Assembly: GCA_018398805.1 (NCBI GenBank)
Contig: JAGFBZ010000865.1
Coordinates: 3,162,001-3,226,000, forward strand
Direction of reading: 5' to 3'
DNA length: 64,000 bases
Source of the DNA: Hirundichthys speculiger
Taxonomy: Eukaryota; Chordata; Actinopteri; Beloniformes; Exocoetidae
Made by a program: the position numbers and the translations under genes. This document shows positions 32,530-44,030 of the stretch, one piece after another; position 1 is the stretch's first letter, and the number at the start of each line of letters is the position of its first letter. The notes under the pieces were generated by a model, which saw only the letters and a program-made list of their open reading frames with translations, was not told the origin of the DNA and made no database searches.

Positions 32530-34250
32530 GAGAGCGAGAGTGTAAAAGGTCCTCACTCGGCCTAGCGTTGATGATTAATGGGGCTCATGATTTAACACCT
32601 GCTGCTTTAATGTAACCATGGTGAGAAACTGATACCAACCTGCTCGCGTGAGCCATGTTCCCATTTTAAATAGCTGCCTAAATTTATCAGCTTTGTGTAG
32701 GTCACTTCAGCCTGCATGTGTGTGATATGTTTTTCATGCTTTCAAAAGTCCCTCCATCCAATGAAAAAAAAAGTACAAAAATACTATGAAAACACAAACC
32801 TTTAAATACCAGCTTACAGATAAAGCCAACATTAAACTCATTTTTAAGAAAAGATAAAAAGGATTACCTTGTTCTTTGCTTTCCTTGTATATTATATTTA
32901 TCTTCATACCGTAAACTACATACATAGACAAATACTTTTACAATTGTATTCTTGCATTCTTGATGCAGATTTGTACAAATATTTTATACTTTAAACATGA
33001 CAGTAACTCCAACAGCTTTTTTTTTTTTTTTTTTTTTTTTTTAATGAGGGGTCACAAGATAGAAGTTTAAGGACTGTTTTATTAACTGATCCGATATCTT
33101 ACATCATATTTGTTTTTAAGTGAAATCTTAATCCGAAAATAACTACAGCTGTCCAGTGAATGTAGAGGAGCACATTCTTTCCCCCTGAAATGCAGTGTCA
33201 AAGAGGCGAGAAGTATCTCATAAAGACATGCCATCGCAAAGCACAACAGTCCCCGAATTTCTAATTCAGAGCAGAAGTCTATGGAAAACATTAAGATTGT
33301 TTCGTATTTCCATCACTGCTCCTAAAAAGAAGGTTGCTTCCACATGTTAGTTCCATATTAATGGCAGGAAGAGTCAACATTTAAAGGTGACAAAGACTTA
33401 ATGCTGATGGCCTCTGTCCTTGATACTGCTGTCAGTGTGCCCTCTACATGCAACAACTGTTGGCCTGCCCCCGCCCTGCAGCATACAGCCAATGTGGGGC
33501 CCTGTCCAGGAACAACATTTGTGTCTTCAAAACCTAGACAGACGTCTAACAACTGGATCAATGTCATGCAAGGCAGCCGGATTCAGCATTGTTCTGGCAG
33601 CAAGCATCTTCAAAAAAAAGTCCTCCATTTAACCTTTTAGTATGTGGCTCGGGGTGTGAGCTGGGCTGAGCGTGACTGATACGATCACGCACAAACATCT
33701 GCAGATGAATGGATGGGCTTTCTTCTTTTAACTGACTGGCACCAGCTGATGGTAGATGCAGACAGCTGTTCCAGTGTGTGGGGAAAGCGCTGAGAGCATT
33801 TCTGTGTCTGCAAATATCGTAAATATGTCCAGCTGTGGAGGAAACATGACATAGTTGGGCTGGTAGTAGCCTCATATTTACTCACATGATATCACATTGC
33901 ATGTGCGGTCCATATGTGTGAACTGGTTAGATTACTCACGTGGCATGAAGTCGTCACGTTGAAGTCACCTTGTTAGTTGCTCCCGAGTGGTTCTCGGCTG
34001 TTAATTTATTTAGTTTTTTTCTAAGGACTTTTAAAATAGGATTAATATTAAACAAAGAAGATGTTTTCACTCCTTTTAAATAAACTGACACATATTGACA
34101 GATACTATAAAATGGACATAAATGCTAGTGTTTCTCCATCGTTTATCTATACCCACTTCTTCTTATTCAGAGTCATGTGATTCTGCTGAAGTCTTTCCTA
34201 CCTAAAAAAAAAAAAAATCTTCCCATGTTGAGTGTGCATGGTTGTTCGTC
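32530..34250. other. Intergenic sequence, no gene seen
   Basis: Open frames around 33360-33640 occur on both strands and show no family motif. A T-run lies at 33021-33042. Nothing further supported. Confidence 0.4.
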
Positions 34251-34293
34251 TACATGTGGTCCTGCGATGGACTGGCAATCTGTCCAGGGTGTA

Positions 34294-34355
34294 CCCCTGG
34301 ATGGATGGATGGATGGATGGATGGATGGATGGATAGATGGATAGATGGATAGATG
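34294..34355. repeat. GGAT/GATA tetranucleotide repeat
   Basis: About fifteen ATGG/ATAG units, next to a dispersed-repeat fragment ('ggtcctgcgatggactggca'). Confidence 0.95.
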
Positions 34356-34439
34356 GGTAGGTTTTCTGGAATCAGATTTTTTTTTTTTTTTTTTTACAAA
34401 TAAAACTAAAATAAACTTGTATCAGAATGATGAGAGGAG

Positions 34440-34990
34440 AAACAGCTCATGATTCAAACTAACCCACATCACGTGTCAAACATGGTGGAGGCAGTGTTGT
34501 GGCATGTATGACTGTGGATGGAACAAGCTCACTGGTGTTTATTGATGATGTGAATGCTGACAAAAGCAGCAAATACTTTTGAGGTGTGTACAGGCTATAT
34601 ATTCTGCTCACCTTCAGACAAATGCTGCAAAACTGATTGGACAGTGGTTCACGGTGCAGACGAACAGCGTCCCTGACCATACTGTGAAAACACCTGAAAG
34701 GAACTGAATATTCTTCAGTGGCCAAGTCAGCCAACTGATCTCAACCCAACAGAGCATGCTTTTCAGTTACTGAAGACTAGACTGAAGGCAGAAGGGTCCA
34801 CAACTAAGCAGCAGCTAAAGGTGGCTACACTGAAGGCCTGGCAAAGCATCACCAGGGAGGAAACGCAGGATCTAGTGATGTCGATTGACACCAGACTCAG
34901 GCGGTCATTTACTGCAAAGGATTTTCATCCAAGTTTTAAAATGGGGTTATAGTGACAATTATGTCAATTTTGTCCAAATACTTTTAAGCC
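34440..34990 (+). mobile_element. Tc1/mariner transposase 3' remnant
   Basis: The + strand reads a decayed C-terminal transposase: a HGGG-like motif broken early (MVEAVLWHV), then PTDLNPTEHAFQLLKTRLKA with the final DDE-region hallmark (PDLNPxE), and WQSITREETQDLVMSI. The 5' half is missing. It lies about 600 bp upstream of the C4orf54-like gene. Confidence 0.7.
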
Positions 34991-35374
34991 CCTGAAAACA
35001 GAGATACTTTGCTCAGAATGGCTGTAAATCCTGAATTGCAATGGCTTGCAAAACCTCATAAACTAAAGCTATAAAAGCTTGAATTATTTATTTCAATCCA
35101 TTGTGATGGTTTATGAAGGAAAAAGAAAAATCACAAAAGCTCTATCGTTCTTGCTTCTGGACCTAAAGACATGTAAACAGGTTCATCCCATGATCGAGCC
35201 TTTTTTCAGCTCTGTGCTCATGATATGATCAGTTAATAAATAGAGAGACATGTTTAACTTTAACAGACTGTGGAGGGGAGCTGTTCGTCACGGAGAGGTG
35301 CTGAACATTTGGAAGCCCAAAGTAACAAATGCCTGATTACATCCTGGGTTTGCTAAGGGACTCCTACATGACTT

Positions 35375-35500
35375 TTCCCCTTTCCCCCCCTCCCTCCTCT
35401 CTTCCTCCCTGACGCCCCCCCCCCCCCCTCCCCGTCACCCTCACCGCCCCTCGCCACCCCCCCACCCCTCCAACACTCCCTCCTCGCTACCCGTCGCTCC
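35375..35500. promoter_or_regulatory. C-rich polypyrimidine tract upstream of the C4orf54-like gene
   Basis: About 110 bp almost entirely C and T on +, with C-runs up to about 14. The other strand has many G-runs of 3 or more, so G-quadruplex or triplex structures are possible. It falls in the expected promoter or 5' UTR 75-200 bp before the ATG. Confidence 0.6.
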
Positions 35501-35574
35501 AGCCTGCAGAGTTTTCCGTCCAGTGTCAGAGTAACATCACAGACGAGGACCACCTGACGGTAAGACCGGCCTAA

Positions 35575-38500
35575 ATGGAAGCAGCGGAGAAAACTCTCAC
35601 TTACCGAGATGACACCGGACTTCACAGGAAGCTGCTCACTGACGACAAGCACGCGGGCGGTCCGAAGACCAAGGACCACGCCACTGAAACGAACAGCGAC
35701 GAGTCCAACTATGTGGATCTGGACATGAAACCTGACGGCCCGAAAACGGTGAAAGTGACGTTCACTGGCGAGGGAAACCAGTGGTCTGTGATCAAAAGTG
35801 ACAGTTCAAAGCAGGAGGAGAGGAAAGTCACTTCAGATGACATTATCCAGGAGCCGCCGGAGGACACGCGGGACGCCGTCCCCGGGACGCTGCCCGGCGA
35901 GGCTCCGCTGGAAACTCTGACCAAACTTCCGAACACCGAACGGGACTCGGACAATGAGGAGCAGCGCCGGGCCGAGCCCGAGCCCGAGCCCAGTGACTGC
36001 GGTGAACATGCCTGCGTCGAGAGCGATGAGCTCCGGTACACGGACATGTATCTGAACAGCAAGACAGAGTCCGATGACGGCGCCAGCGCCGTGCTGTCCG
36101 ACCACTGCGGCTCGGACATCGTGGAGGACGAGTCTCACTATATCACCACGCATGAAATCCAGCTGACCGAACTCGACCACGACGTAGATTACGACCTGGG
36201 GAGGGGGACTTGTTGGGACTTTGAAGACGACAACCTCGTCTATTCTTTTGTGGATTACGCCTCTTTTGAAAGCGACGACACCCGGGAGGGCACTTTGATA
36301 CTGGAGGGCAGGAGCCAGGCGAAAGTGCAGTCTAATCTCGGCGGGGCAGTTGTCAGCACCGAGCAGGAGGAGAGTGATCTCTGTGACTCGGACAAATGCG
36401 CGAGCTCGGATGAAAGCGTGTGCAAAGACCAAAGTGGAGACGACAATGCGAGAAAGATTCAGTTGTCTATAAAAACATCCTCCAGGGCTTTGAACGAGCC
36501 TGCTGGTGTATTTGAAAACACCCACAGTGGGTACACAAAGCATTTTGGAGACGGGAGCCATTTCTCGTTTGTGAGCTCTGGCGCCAGAGCAGGGCCCCTG
36601 TGCGATCGGGGCCCATATTTCATCCCCGCTCCTGGCCGTCAGCACCTTGCAACCAAACTGAGACGGAAAGATATTAATGAGTATTCCAGCGGAGCGTCCA
36701 GCTCCATCAGTGAACTGGACGACGCAGATAAAGAGGTGCGTAATTTAACCGCTAAGTCTTTCCGAAGCTTGGCATGTCCATACTTTGATGCCATTAATCT
36801 TAGCACGTCAAGTGAATCCTCTATGTCAGAATATGGGCTAAATAAGTGGTCGGCGTATGTAGACTGGAATTATGGAAACATGTCACGGGGAAAGGGGCGC
36901 AGCGTAATTGCGCACAAGACCTCCAGCGCAACACTGGAAATGAATAGGACTATGGATAGCAGGCGACATGATAAGTCTATTACCGGCATGAAAACGCCAC
37001 CGAACAAGATGCACACCTTAAACAAGAGGGCAACTTCGCAACAAGTCGCAGAATCTTCCAGTAGAAGGATCCAGCTGAAAGATTCGGTTCAGCCAGCGCA
37101 GCGAGGAGTTACGCTGAATTTCCGCTGTAATGTTGACTCCTGCGATGGACGCAGGAGTTCCAGATGCTCCAAGAAGGGGCGACCCAGCGATGTAGCCGGA
37201 GCTGTGCTGGCCAGGTCGGGGTGTAAGATGCAATATCATCACACAGAGAGTACAGAGGACACGCACAAAAGGGCGATTTTTGCATCAAGTCTGTTGAAAA
37301 ATGTGATTTCCAAAAAGATGCAGTTTGAACAGGAGCGCAAAATGGAGAGGGGGGAAATCTGTGACACATACCCAGCAGTTTCCCCTTCTTTTTATATAAA
37401 AGACCAAGAAAGAGAAAAGAATCAAAGTAAAGGCTTACAAAGGCAAACTTCTGAATCAAGCTCAGCCTTTACTGTTAATTCTGCTGATGATCAACACTCA
37501 GAGGGTGGCAGAGACGACCCATGTGAGCCAGAGGAGAAGACAGACAACAAAGCACCTGATCATCCGGAAAAGGAGCAAGATGAGCATCAAAAAGTACCAC
37601 TCATCCACAGCCAAAGTAGTGCATTTAATGCATTAAAAGAAGATGAGTCTCAAACTGTAAAGGAGGCTGATCTTACATCGCAAAATGATTCACAAGGCGC
37701 TGCAAAGGAAGGATTAGACACCAGCAGCATGCTGTCAAAGCTGCTCTTTGTTCCGAGCTGCCAGCTTCTTTCAAAAGACAGGGCTGGTTTACAGGAAAAT
37801 GAAAAAGAGCTGGAAAGGGGTAATGATGGAAACGGAGGGGACAAAGAAGAAAATGAGAAGCAAGGAAAATCACCTGGAATAAAAATATGTCTGAGAAGTG
37901 TGAAAGAAAGCAAAGGTGGCACACTGAATATTGCAAATCTCTTAACCCCTAAAATTAGTTATAATGTTAATACATTCAGGGCAGCAGATGACAGCAAATG
38001 CCATCTTTTTCCTGCAGCAGATAAGGTTCCAAACTTCACTGTTAGAGATGTAAGAGACACCAAATGCAAGTTTCAAACACCAATATATCATGTCAGGGAT
38101 GTGCGTAAATTAGTAAAGAGCTCATATCGATTTATTTCTTTGGATAACAGTGACAGTAAATGTCCCAAAGCAACTGATAAACTGGAGGAGAAGACCAAAG
38201 TGGAGCCAACTAAACATTTACTACCGTCTCCCATTGTTATCAAATGCAACTCTGTTAAAACAAATGCTAAATCACAGCTAGCCCAAGCCTCACAGAAACA
38301 AGCAGAGGCAGACATGGCATCAGAATCATCCCAAAGTGAAAATCCATCTTTACAGTGTGGCACTAGCTGGGTTCCCACTGCTGTAAATAAGCAGGGAAAT
38401 CCTGATCAGTCTGAGGTTCAGCTGAATCATGAGGCAAAACTGTTAAAACAGAGGCAGGACAAGTTCTCAGGTGAGACAGCTGAGAGGAGAAATGAGGCTG

Positions 38501-39891
38501 GGATGCCAAAGCAGGACGCACTGGAGAAACTCAAAGCTGCCGTCAAAACAATGGAGCAACTCTATGTTTTTGATCAAAATGAATGGAAGCGTAAAACTCA
38601 GCCCCCGCATCCCATCACAGACAGCCATGTGCTGTCGATCATCGCCAGTGAGGAGCACGGAGCAGAGGAGCTGGAGTCAGCAAGCACTGGCCGGATCCCT
38701 CAACCCTCAACAAATACCACAGAAACAAGGAAGCCACAAGGAGATAAAAGGGCCGCAAATATCATACACGTTCCATATACTAATGACACTTTTAAAACAC
38801 AATCTCAGCAAAGTAAAACATTTACTAACAAAAGCACCCTGCATTTTGGCAATAAAACCCACGTCAGCATTAACTCAGATGGTAACCCTGATCCGCAAAG
38901 CTCCGTTTCGCAATCGTCTTCAATTACTAAAAGCTCCAAGAAACCAGTGGCTCCACTGTCCGTGAAAATAGAGCCAGCGAAACATGGTCAGGTGGAGCAG
39001 GGAAACTCCAAAACCAGCCCCATTAATCCCACTGTCACACAAGGCTCTACAGACTCTGAGAACTATTTAACCATACCAGGACTGGGGAATACGAACGAAA
39101 CCAAACTGTTGAAACAAGAGTCTGTTTTAAAGGAGAACTCGAGCCTTAATAAAGCCCATGCAGGTGACATCAAGGAACCTGAGCAGAAGAGGTCTCCGTT
39201 GATCATGGAGATCCCAGCTGCAACAATCTATCACCATTCAACAGCAGTGGCAAGTCCTCAAAAACAACAACAGCTATTATGTTTCTCTCCTTCGGCCCCC
39301 GCTGTGTCACCTACACCCTCTGGTGGAGAGAGGGCCCCACAAACCCAACGCAAGATGCTTTTGGACCCCACAACCGGACATTATTACTTGGTGGACACTC
39401 CCATACAGGCCACTACTAAGAGACTGTTTGACCCCGACACAGGCCAGTATGTGGATGTACCCATGACCCACTCACCTGTGGCGCCTGTCACACCTGTGCC
39501 TCTCTCTTTGTCTCCGCTGGCTCTCAGCCCGCCAGCGTACGCCCCCACCTACATGATCTACCCCGGCTTCATCTCCTCACCCACTTTAGCGGCCCAAGCG
39601 GTGATGCCACAGTCCCCGTCTCAGTCAGATGATGCAGCCGGGGAAAACGCCAAAAACACCAGCAGTCCTCGGCTGGAGAGCACCACAGCAGGTGGAGGGA
39701 GAACACATTACAGTCCAACTAGAGAAGCTCGGCAGGGGCCACTGCACCTGGGACGCGTGACCACCAGAGGAAGGGGAGCGAGCTCTGAGAGAAAGCCCCT
39801 CATCAGCATCACAACGCAGCAAGGTCCAAGAATCATCGCGCCGCCCTCCTTCGATGGAAAAACCATGAGCTTTGTGGTTGAGCATCGGTGA
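35575..39891 (+). CDS. C4orf54-like protein, single large exon
   Basis: An uninterrupted 1438-residue frame starting MEAAEKTLTYRDDTGLHRKL (context CCTAAATGG). The N-terminal half is acidic. A central block with SSGASSSISELDDADKEVRN and YFDAINLSTSSESSMSEYGL resembles the conserved core of vertebrate C4orf54 and its relative PROB1. Near residues 1260-1300 is a tandem motif, LLDPTTGHYYLVDTP then LFDPDTGQYVDVP, which I take as the family hallmark. It is followed by a Pro-rich YAPTYMIYPGF segment. No enzyme domain, signal peptide or membrane segment is evident, and most of it looks disordered. Human C4orf54 lies close to MTTP, as here. Function is largely unknown; I assign none. A poly(A) signal AATAAA follows at 40075-40080. 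Confidence 0.88.
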   Translation: MEAAEKTLTYRDDTGLHRKLLTDDKHAGGPKTKDHATETNSDESNYVDLDMKPDGPKTVKVTFTGEGNQWSVIKSDSSKQEERKVTSDDIIQEPPEDTRDAVPGTLPGEAPLETLTKLPNTERDSDNEEQRRAEPEPEPSDCGEHACVESDELRYTDMYLNSKTESDDGASAVLSDHCGSDIVEDESHYITTHEIQLTELDHDVDYDLGRGTCWDFEDDNLVYSFVDYASFESDDTREGTLILEGRSQAKVQSNLGGAVVSTEQEESDLCDSDKCASSDESVCKDQSGDDNARKIQLSIKTSSRALNEPAGVFENTHSGYTKHFGDGSHFSFVSSGARAGPLCDRGPYFIPAPGRQHLATKLRRKDINEYSSGASSSISELDDADKEVRNLTAKSFRSLACPYFDAINLSTSSESSMSEYGLNKWSAYVDWNYGNMSRGKGRSVIAHKTSSATLEMNRTMDSRRHDKSITGMKTPPNKMHTLNKRATSQQVAESSSRRIQLKDSVQPAQRGVTLNFRCNVDSCDGRRSSRCSKKGRPSDVAGAVLARSGCKMQYHHTESTEDTHKRAIFASSLLKNVISKKMQFEQERKMERGEICDTYPAVSPSFYIKDQEREKNQSKGLQRQTSESSSAFTVNSADDQHSEGGRDDPCEPEEKTDNKAPDHPEKEQDEHQKVPLIHSQSSAFNALKEDESQTVKEADLTSQNDSQGAAKEGLDTSSMLSKLLFVPSCQLLSKDRAGLQENEKELERGNDGNGGDKEENEKQGKSPGIKICLRSVKESKGGTLNIANLLTPKISYNVNTFRAADDSKCHLFPAADKVPNFTVRDVRDTKCKFQTPIYHVRDVRKLVKSSYRFISLDNSDSKCPKATDKLEEKTKVEPTKHLLPSPIVIKCNSVKTNAKSQLAQASQKQAEADMASESSQSENPSLQCGTSWVPTAVNKQGNPDQSEVQLNHEAKLLKQRQDKFSGETAERRNEAGMPKQDALEKLKAAVKTMEQLYVFDQNEWKRKTQPPHPITDSHVLSIIASEEHGAEELESASTGRIPQPSTNTTETRKPQGDKRAANIIHVPYTNDTFKTQSQQSKTFTNKSTLHFGNKTHVSINSDGNPDPQSSVSQSSSITKSSKKPVAPLSVKIEPAKHGQVEQGNSKTSPINPTVTQGSTDSENYLTIPGLGNTNETKLLKQESVLKENSSLNKAHAGDIKEPEQKRSPLIMEIPAATIYHHSTAVASPQKQQQLLCFSPSAPAVSPTPSGGERAPQTQRKMLLDPTTGHYYLVDTPIQATTKRLFDPDTGQYVDVPMTHSPVAPVTPVPLSLSPLALSPPAYAPTYMIYPGFISSPTLAAQAVMPQSPSQSDDAAGENAKNTSSPRLESTTAGGGRTHYSPTREARQGPLHLGRVTTRGRGASSERKPLISITTQQGPRIIAPPSFDGKTMSFVVEHR

Positions 39892-40074
39892 CCAAGACAG
39901 CTTCTCTTTATAAATGTAAGTTTGCAATATAAACAAAGGCCACAGTGTCAGTGTTCCCTCCTATCAGGAAAAAAAAAATACATGCTTTCATTAATCTTTT
40001 ACGTTTCAATACATTCTGTGCAGTTATGTGTAGGTCAGATCAGAACAGATCAGATTTGTGTGCTATATGGGTGC

Positions 40075-40080
40075 AATAAA
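40075..40080 (+). terminator. Candidate poly(A) signal of the C4orf54-like gene
   Basis: AATAAA 184 nt after the stop codon. It is embedded in a short dispersed-repeat fragment ('actcagtttatttgtatggc...cagttcaca'). Confidence 0.45.
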
Positions 40081-40279
40081 ATTCAGTTAAACTCAGTTTA
40101 TTTGTATGGCACCAGTTCACAACTGAAGCTATCTCAGTGCACTTCACAAGAAAAATGCAAGCCTCATTAAATGCAGTCACATATACTACAATTAAAACTG
40201 AAATATAATCAAAATAAATCAAATTTAAGAAACGGGTATAGATAATGGATGGATGGATAAATCAAATTTGAAAAAAATT

Positions 40280-43200
40280 AGAATTTTAGCTACAGAATGA
40301 TCATGAGGAAACTGAAAAACAGCCAAAAAGAGACACATTCTGATTAATATTAGGACAATGAATGAATACTTTTGCTTTTTTTTCTTTTTGTGAACATAGA
40401 CACAGTTTGGGAAGAGAGAGATGCAAATAGACAAACTGACACACAAATAACTGGAAACAAAAAGAGACAAAATGATCATAATGTGACATGAAATCCTAAA
40501 GCATGTGCAACAGTTCAAGACAGTGTTGGAGACATTTTGAGGACGGTAGGGAGCGTTTTGAAGAGATGTTAATGAAGGTTTGTTTGAAGATTTTTTTGTT
40601 TTTGAATAATTTTTTGTGTCTTTTTTACACGATTTCTGTGTAGATATAACTGAAGCAGCAGTCCATCTCAGCCACTTTAGCAGTAGCGTGTCATGTTAAT
40701 AGACATGCAGCAGCTTCTTGACAGGTAACCTGATTCCCCTGAGTTCGGCTGGGAGATTGGATTTTCATACACTGCCCACAGCTTTTCTCTGCATTACACA
40801 CCGTCGGGCTATTTTAATGGTGTGCGACAAGTTTGTTTACACGGTCTCTTCTCAGGGTGTTACAGGAAACTATTCCAGTTAGTGACACCTTCCATTAAGT
40901 TATTCTTAATCAGTCATAAATGCTTTAATTTCTCAGATAGCATTACAGTTTATTAATGTGTTCGTTCCTTGTTTGTGATGTTTCAGGAAACCTGAATAAA
41001 TTAGAAACATATTTTCTTAGGTGAGACTATTTGCTAATGTATGTTCAATTATTTTTAAAAGTCAGGTGGCTGAAAATGTATTGATGAAGTTAAGATTAAG
41101 TTTAAACAAACAATATAAGTCTCAAATTACAATAATAGACAATTGATTGGGAGAAAATGGTCACCTTACTTGGCTGAAGTGGTAACTATCCACATAGAGA
41201 GTTTCAGTTAAATTTGCATGGGCTTCTCAGATGCTACAAATGCCTCAGGAATGGAAGATTATAGATTTCACTTCCCAGATTGGGTCTGATAACATCCAAA
41301 ATTTGCAATTCAACCCTATTTGCACTTAATTAGCAAAATAAACCTTAAAACCATGGAAATACAATCTCTGCCTGATGTGTAATCTCTGTCTACCACAGAT
41401 CCTTACATACTTACATAATCCAGAAACAACATCTTAATTTGTCATGCTCAGGCATATATTGTGAAATATTTCACACGGTAATGTATCTGTTTTAATCTTC
41501 TTTGTCCATCACCTTAAGATTTAACTACCATTTGTCCTGTAAAGTCATGATGTCCAAATATGTTTGCATACTAACATAATGCTTACCTTTAGCATGCTAA
41601 TGGATTTAGATATCATAGTTGCTATATGCTAAAGTTAAAGTCTAATGGTATGTTGTAAATTGTTTGTTGCTTAAACCTAATGATCCTGGAAATAAATAAG
41701 ATAGACTTTGAATGAATAACTTTACTGCTACACTATTCATTCTCCAAATGTGGACATTTTAAGCTATTAAAAGTGTTAAATGCTGTGTTACAGCATTATG
41801 ATGTCGTTATAGTCTTATGCTGATCTTTTAGTGTCCTTGTCAAAGAGAAAAAAAAAAAGAGAATTGTTTCCTGGAACCAGAATCAAAAGATTACGTGTCT
41901 AATATAAACTGAGCTGAGACTAAGATGTGAAGTCACACTGATTCATTTCTTTATAGACGACTAAAAGACTTAACACATTTAGGAATTTACCATGTTTCCT
42001 TTTCAGATCCCTTTTTACAATAAACTTAGCTGTTTTCAGCTGCAATCATTTTACACTGAACCAGTGGATTTCACACTCGTCTGAAATTCACCCACTGTTA
42101 ATTTTATCATTTATCCGAGTTTTTTTTCCTGTAATTATAAAAATATGTGCCAAAAGTTACATATATATAACCCTTACATAAACAATAATGGCATATTAAA
42201 CAGAGAACAACTGAGTTTCAGCATATCAGATAATTAATATTTATTTGAAGATTTATCTATTACTTTTGAAATCCTGGCAGTGGTTAAAGAATGAAGACTA
42301 TTTCCTTATATTTGTTTATCGTTCTTGTATTTGCTGCAGCCCACCCCTCCCAAAAATGAAATTCATTCTCTCTTTCTGTCACACTCAGATATATACACAC
42401 TTACACCTAGTCAGAGTCCATTCTCAGCTAATGTGTCAGAGCAATAATACAACTGCATGAGCATGAGGGATCCATGTCAGCTGGTTTCATGGGAGGCAGG
42501 GGCCCAGTATGGATTTAGTAGTGGTGTGTGAGGGGAAACGCAGCGTGTATGTGTGTAACTGGCGGTGGCGTTTCGGGTGGAGGGACTTGGGGGCATGGCT
42601 GGGATAGTGATGCAGGAGGAAAAGGTCAGGAAATGCAAAGTATTTGTTGTGCTGATGCAAAGGGAGGACAGCTGCTTGGAGAGATCAGATCCTGCTGCAG
42701 TTCCAGCTTGGAAGCAAGTCTGGGGGACTGCGAGGGGGTCAACTTTTTATAGCCCCCTCCCCTCCCTGCTTATTCCTAAATGGGGAGAGGGAGGTGTAGA
42801 TCACTGCCGACCTCCACAGCTTCTATGTAAACAAATGGAGTAGCATTCCCCCGGCAGTGATTTGGCTGAATCTGGACAGCTAGTTGAAGACGAGACAATG
42901 TACTTCAGTGGCTCACAGGAGCAACTTTTATCACAAACAAGTGCAAATGTGATCATGTATTCACTACAATAGTGCTTCACTCATGTTATTTCTTCTCTGT
43001 CACCTTTAGATCCCGCTCCTGAGGAATCAGGCTTCATTCACTGTAAGTGCAGTTTTCACCCCTGTGATCTACTCCCAAAGACAACCACCGTCACCTTCTG
43101 CCCTCTCTTTGTTCTGTTGTTTATCTTGTTTAATGTGTGCATTGCAGCACTTTGAAGTAGAGAAACAAATTCAACCATGCCCTTTGGCTGATGCTCTGAT

Positions 43201-43830
43201 GAAAAATCTGATTTGTAACACTTTTATTTCAGGTGCCATCTTGAACTCTGATTGCTGTATAAATGCTATTTGTGCCCTGCAGTCTATTCAAAAGGAAACA
43301 AGGCAGTTGTGTTACAGTAAAGTGTTATTTATTTTTAGCCAAGCTACCGTTTCGCTAATATCAGTTCAAGATACTATGCATTTAATGTGAGACTATGTAA
43401 CTTTTAAACAAAAATATATGTGACATTTGACAAATATAAAACAGCAAAGCTAAAGTTGGTATACTCTGGATAGTGTCCATTGCTGTGTAATGGAGATTAC
43501 TGAGTTTGCCTGCTAAATGTGCTCGTATTAACACTCTGTGTCTGGATGTCACAGATCTCAGTGATGTTATCACAAAAGTAAAACAAGATGCAAACACACA
43601 GAATTTGATAAGGAGTTATGTTTGATGTCTGCTGTGAGGTACTCCGAGCGTCGGTAGGCGCTGTTGGACCTCAGTTCTTATAACTACCACATGGGATGCA
43701 ACGTATTGTACCACATAAAACCGCTTTTATAGGGTCTTTGTTGGAACTAAATATACCAGTGTGTTAATCTCTAAGCTTTTCCACAAAACATGTATTGTTG
43801 GCAAGTTGACACCGTTCAAGCTTTTGTTCG
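40280..43830. other. Intergenic region, no firm gene
   Basis: Mostly AT-rich. A 33-nt segment at 43011-43043 is bracketed by TTTAG and GTAAGTGC and could be a small non-coding or alternative exon, but this is weak. An A-run is at 41850-41861. Confidence 0.35.
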
Positions 43831-43839
43831 GACATCTGA

Positions 43840-44030
43840 TGTCTGTGGAGGTATTCCAGACATTCAGTTGAAAAGAGATCTCTGGGCAGACCCAGAATAC
43901 CTTGAAGGGATTAAATTCCTTATCTAGCCTAGGAATGCTTCAGGGCCCTCCAGGAAAAATTGTGCTATGAGAAGACGAACACTTTGGCTACCTTGCAAAG
44001 CCTACTGCCATCTGGGCCAGCAGTGGAAAC
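43840..44030 (+). mobile_element. Degraded LINE 3' end
   Basis: 'ctgggcagacccagaatacc', 'ctagcctaggaatgcttcagggccctccaggaa' and 'gcctactgccatctgggcca' correspond to a well-known fish non-LTR retrotransposon 3' end (normally '...tggcctgggaacgcctcgggat...'). The class beyond LINE is not certain. Confidence 0.5.

Noticed and set aside
35833..36645. 270-codon open frame antisense to the C4orf54-like gene
   Set aside because: It lies within the GC-rich start of a clearly coding sense frame; antisense frames stay open there because of codon bias. It has no family motif.
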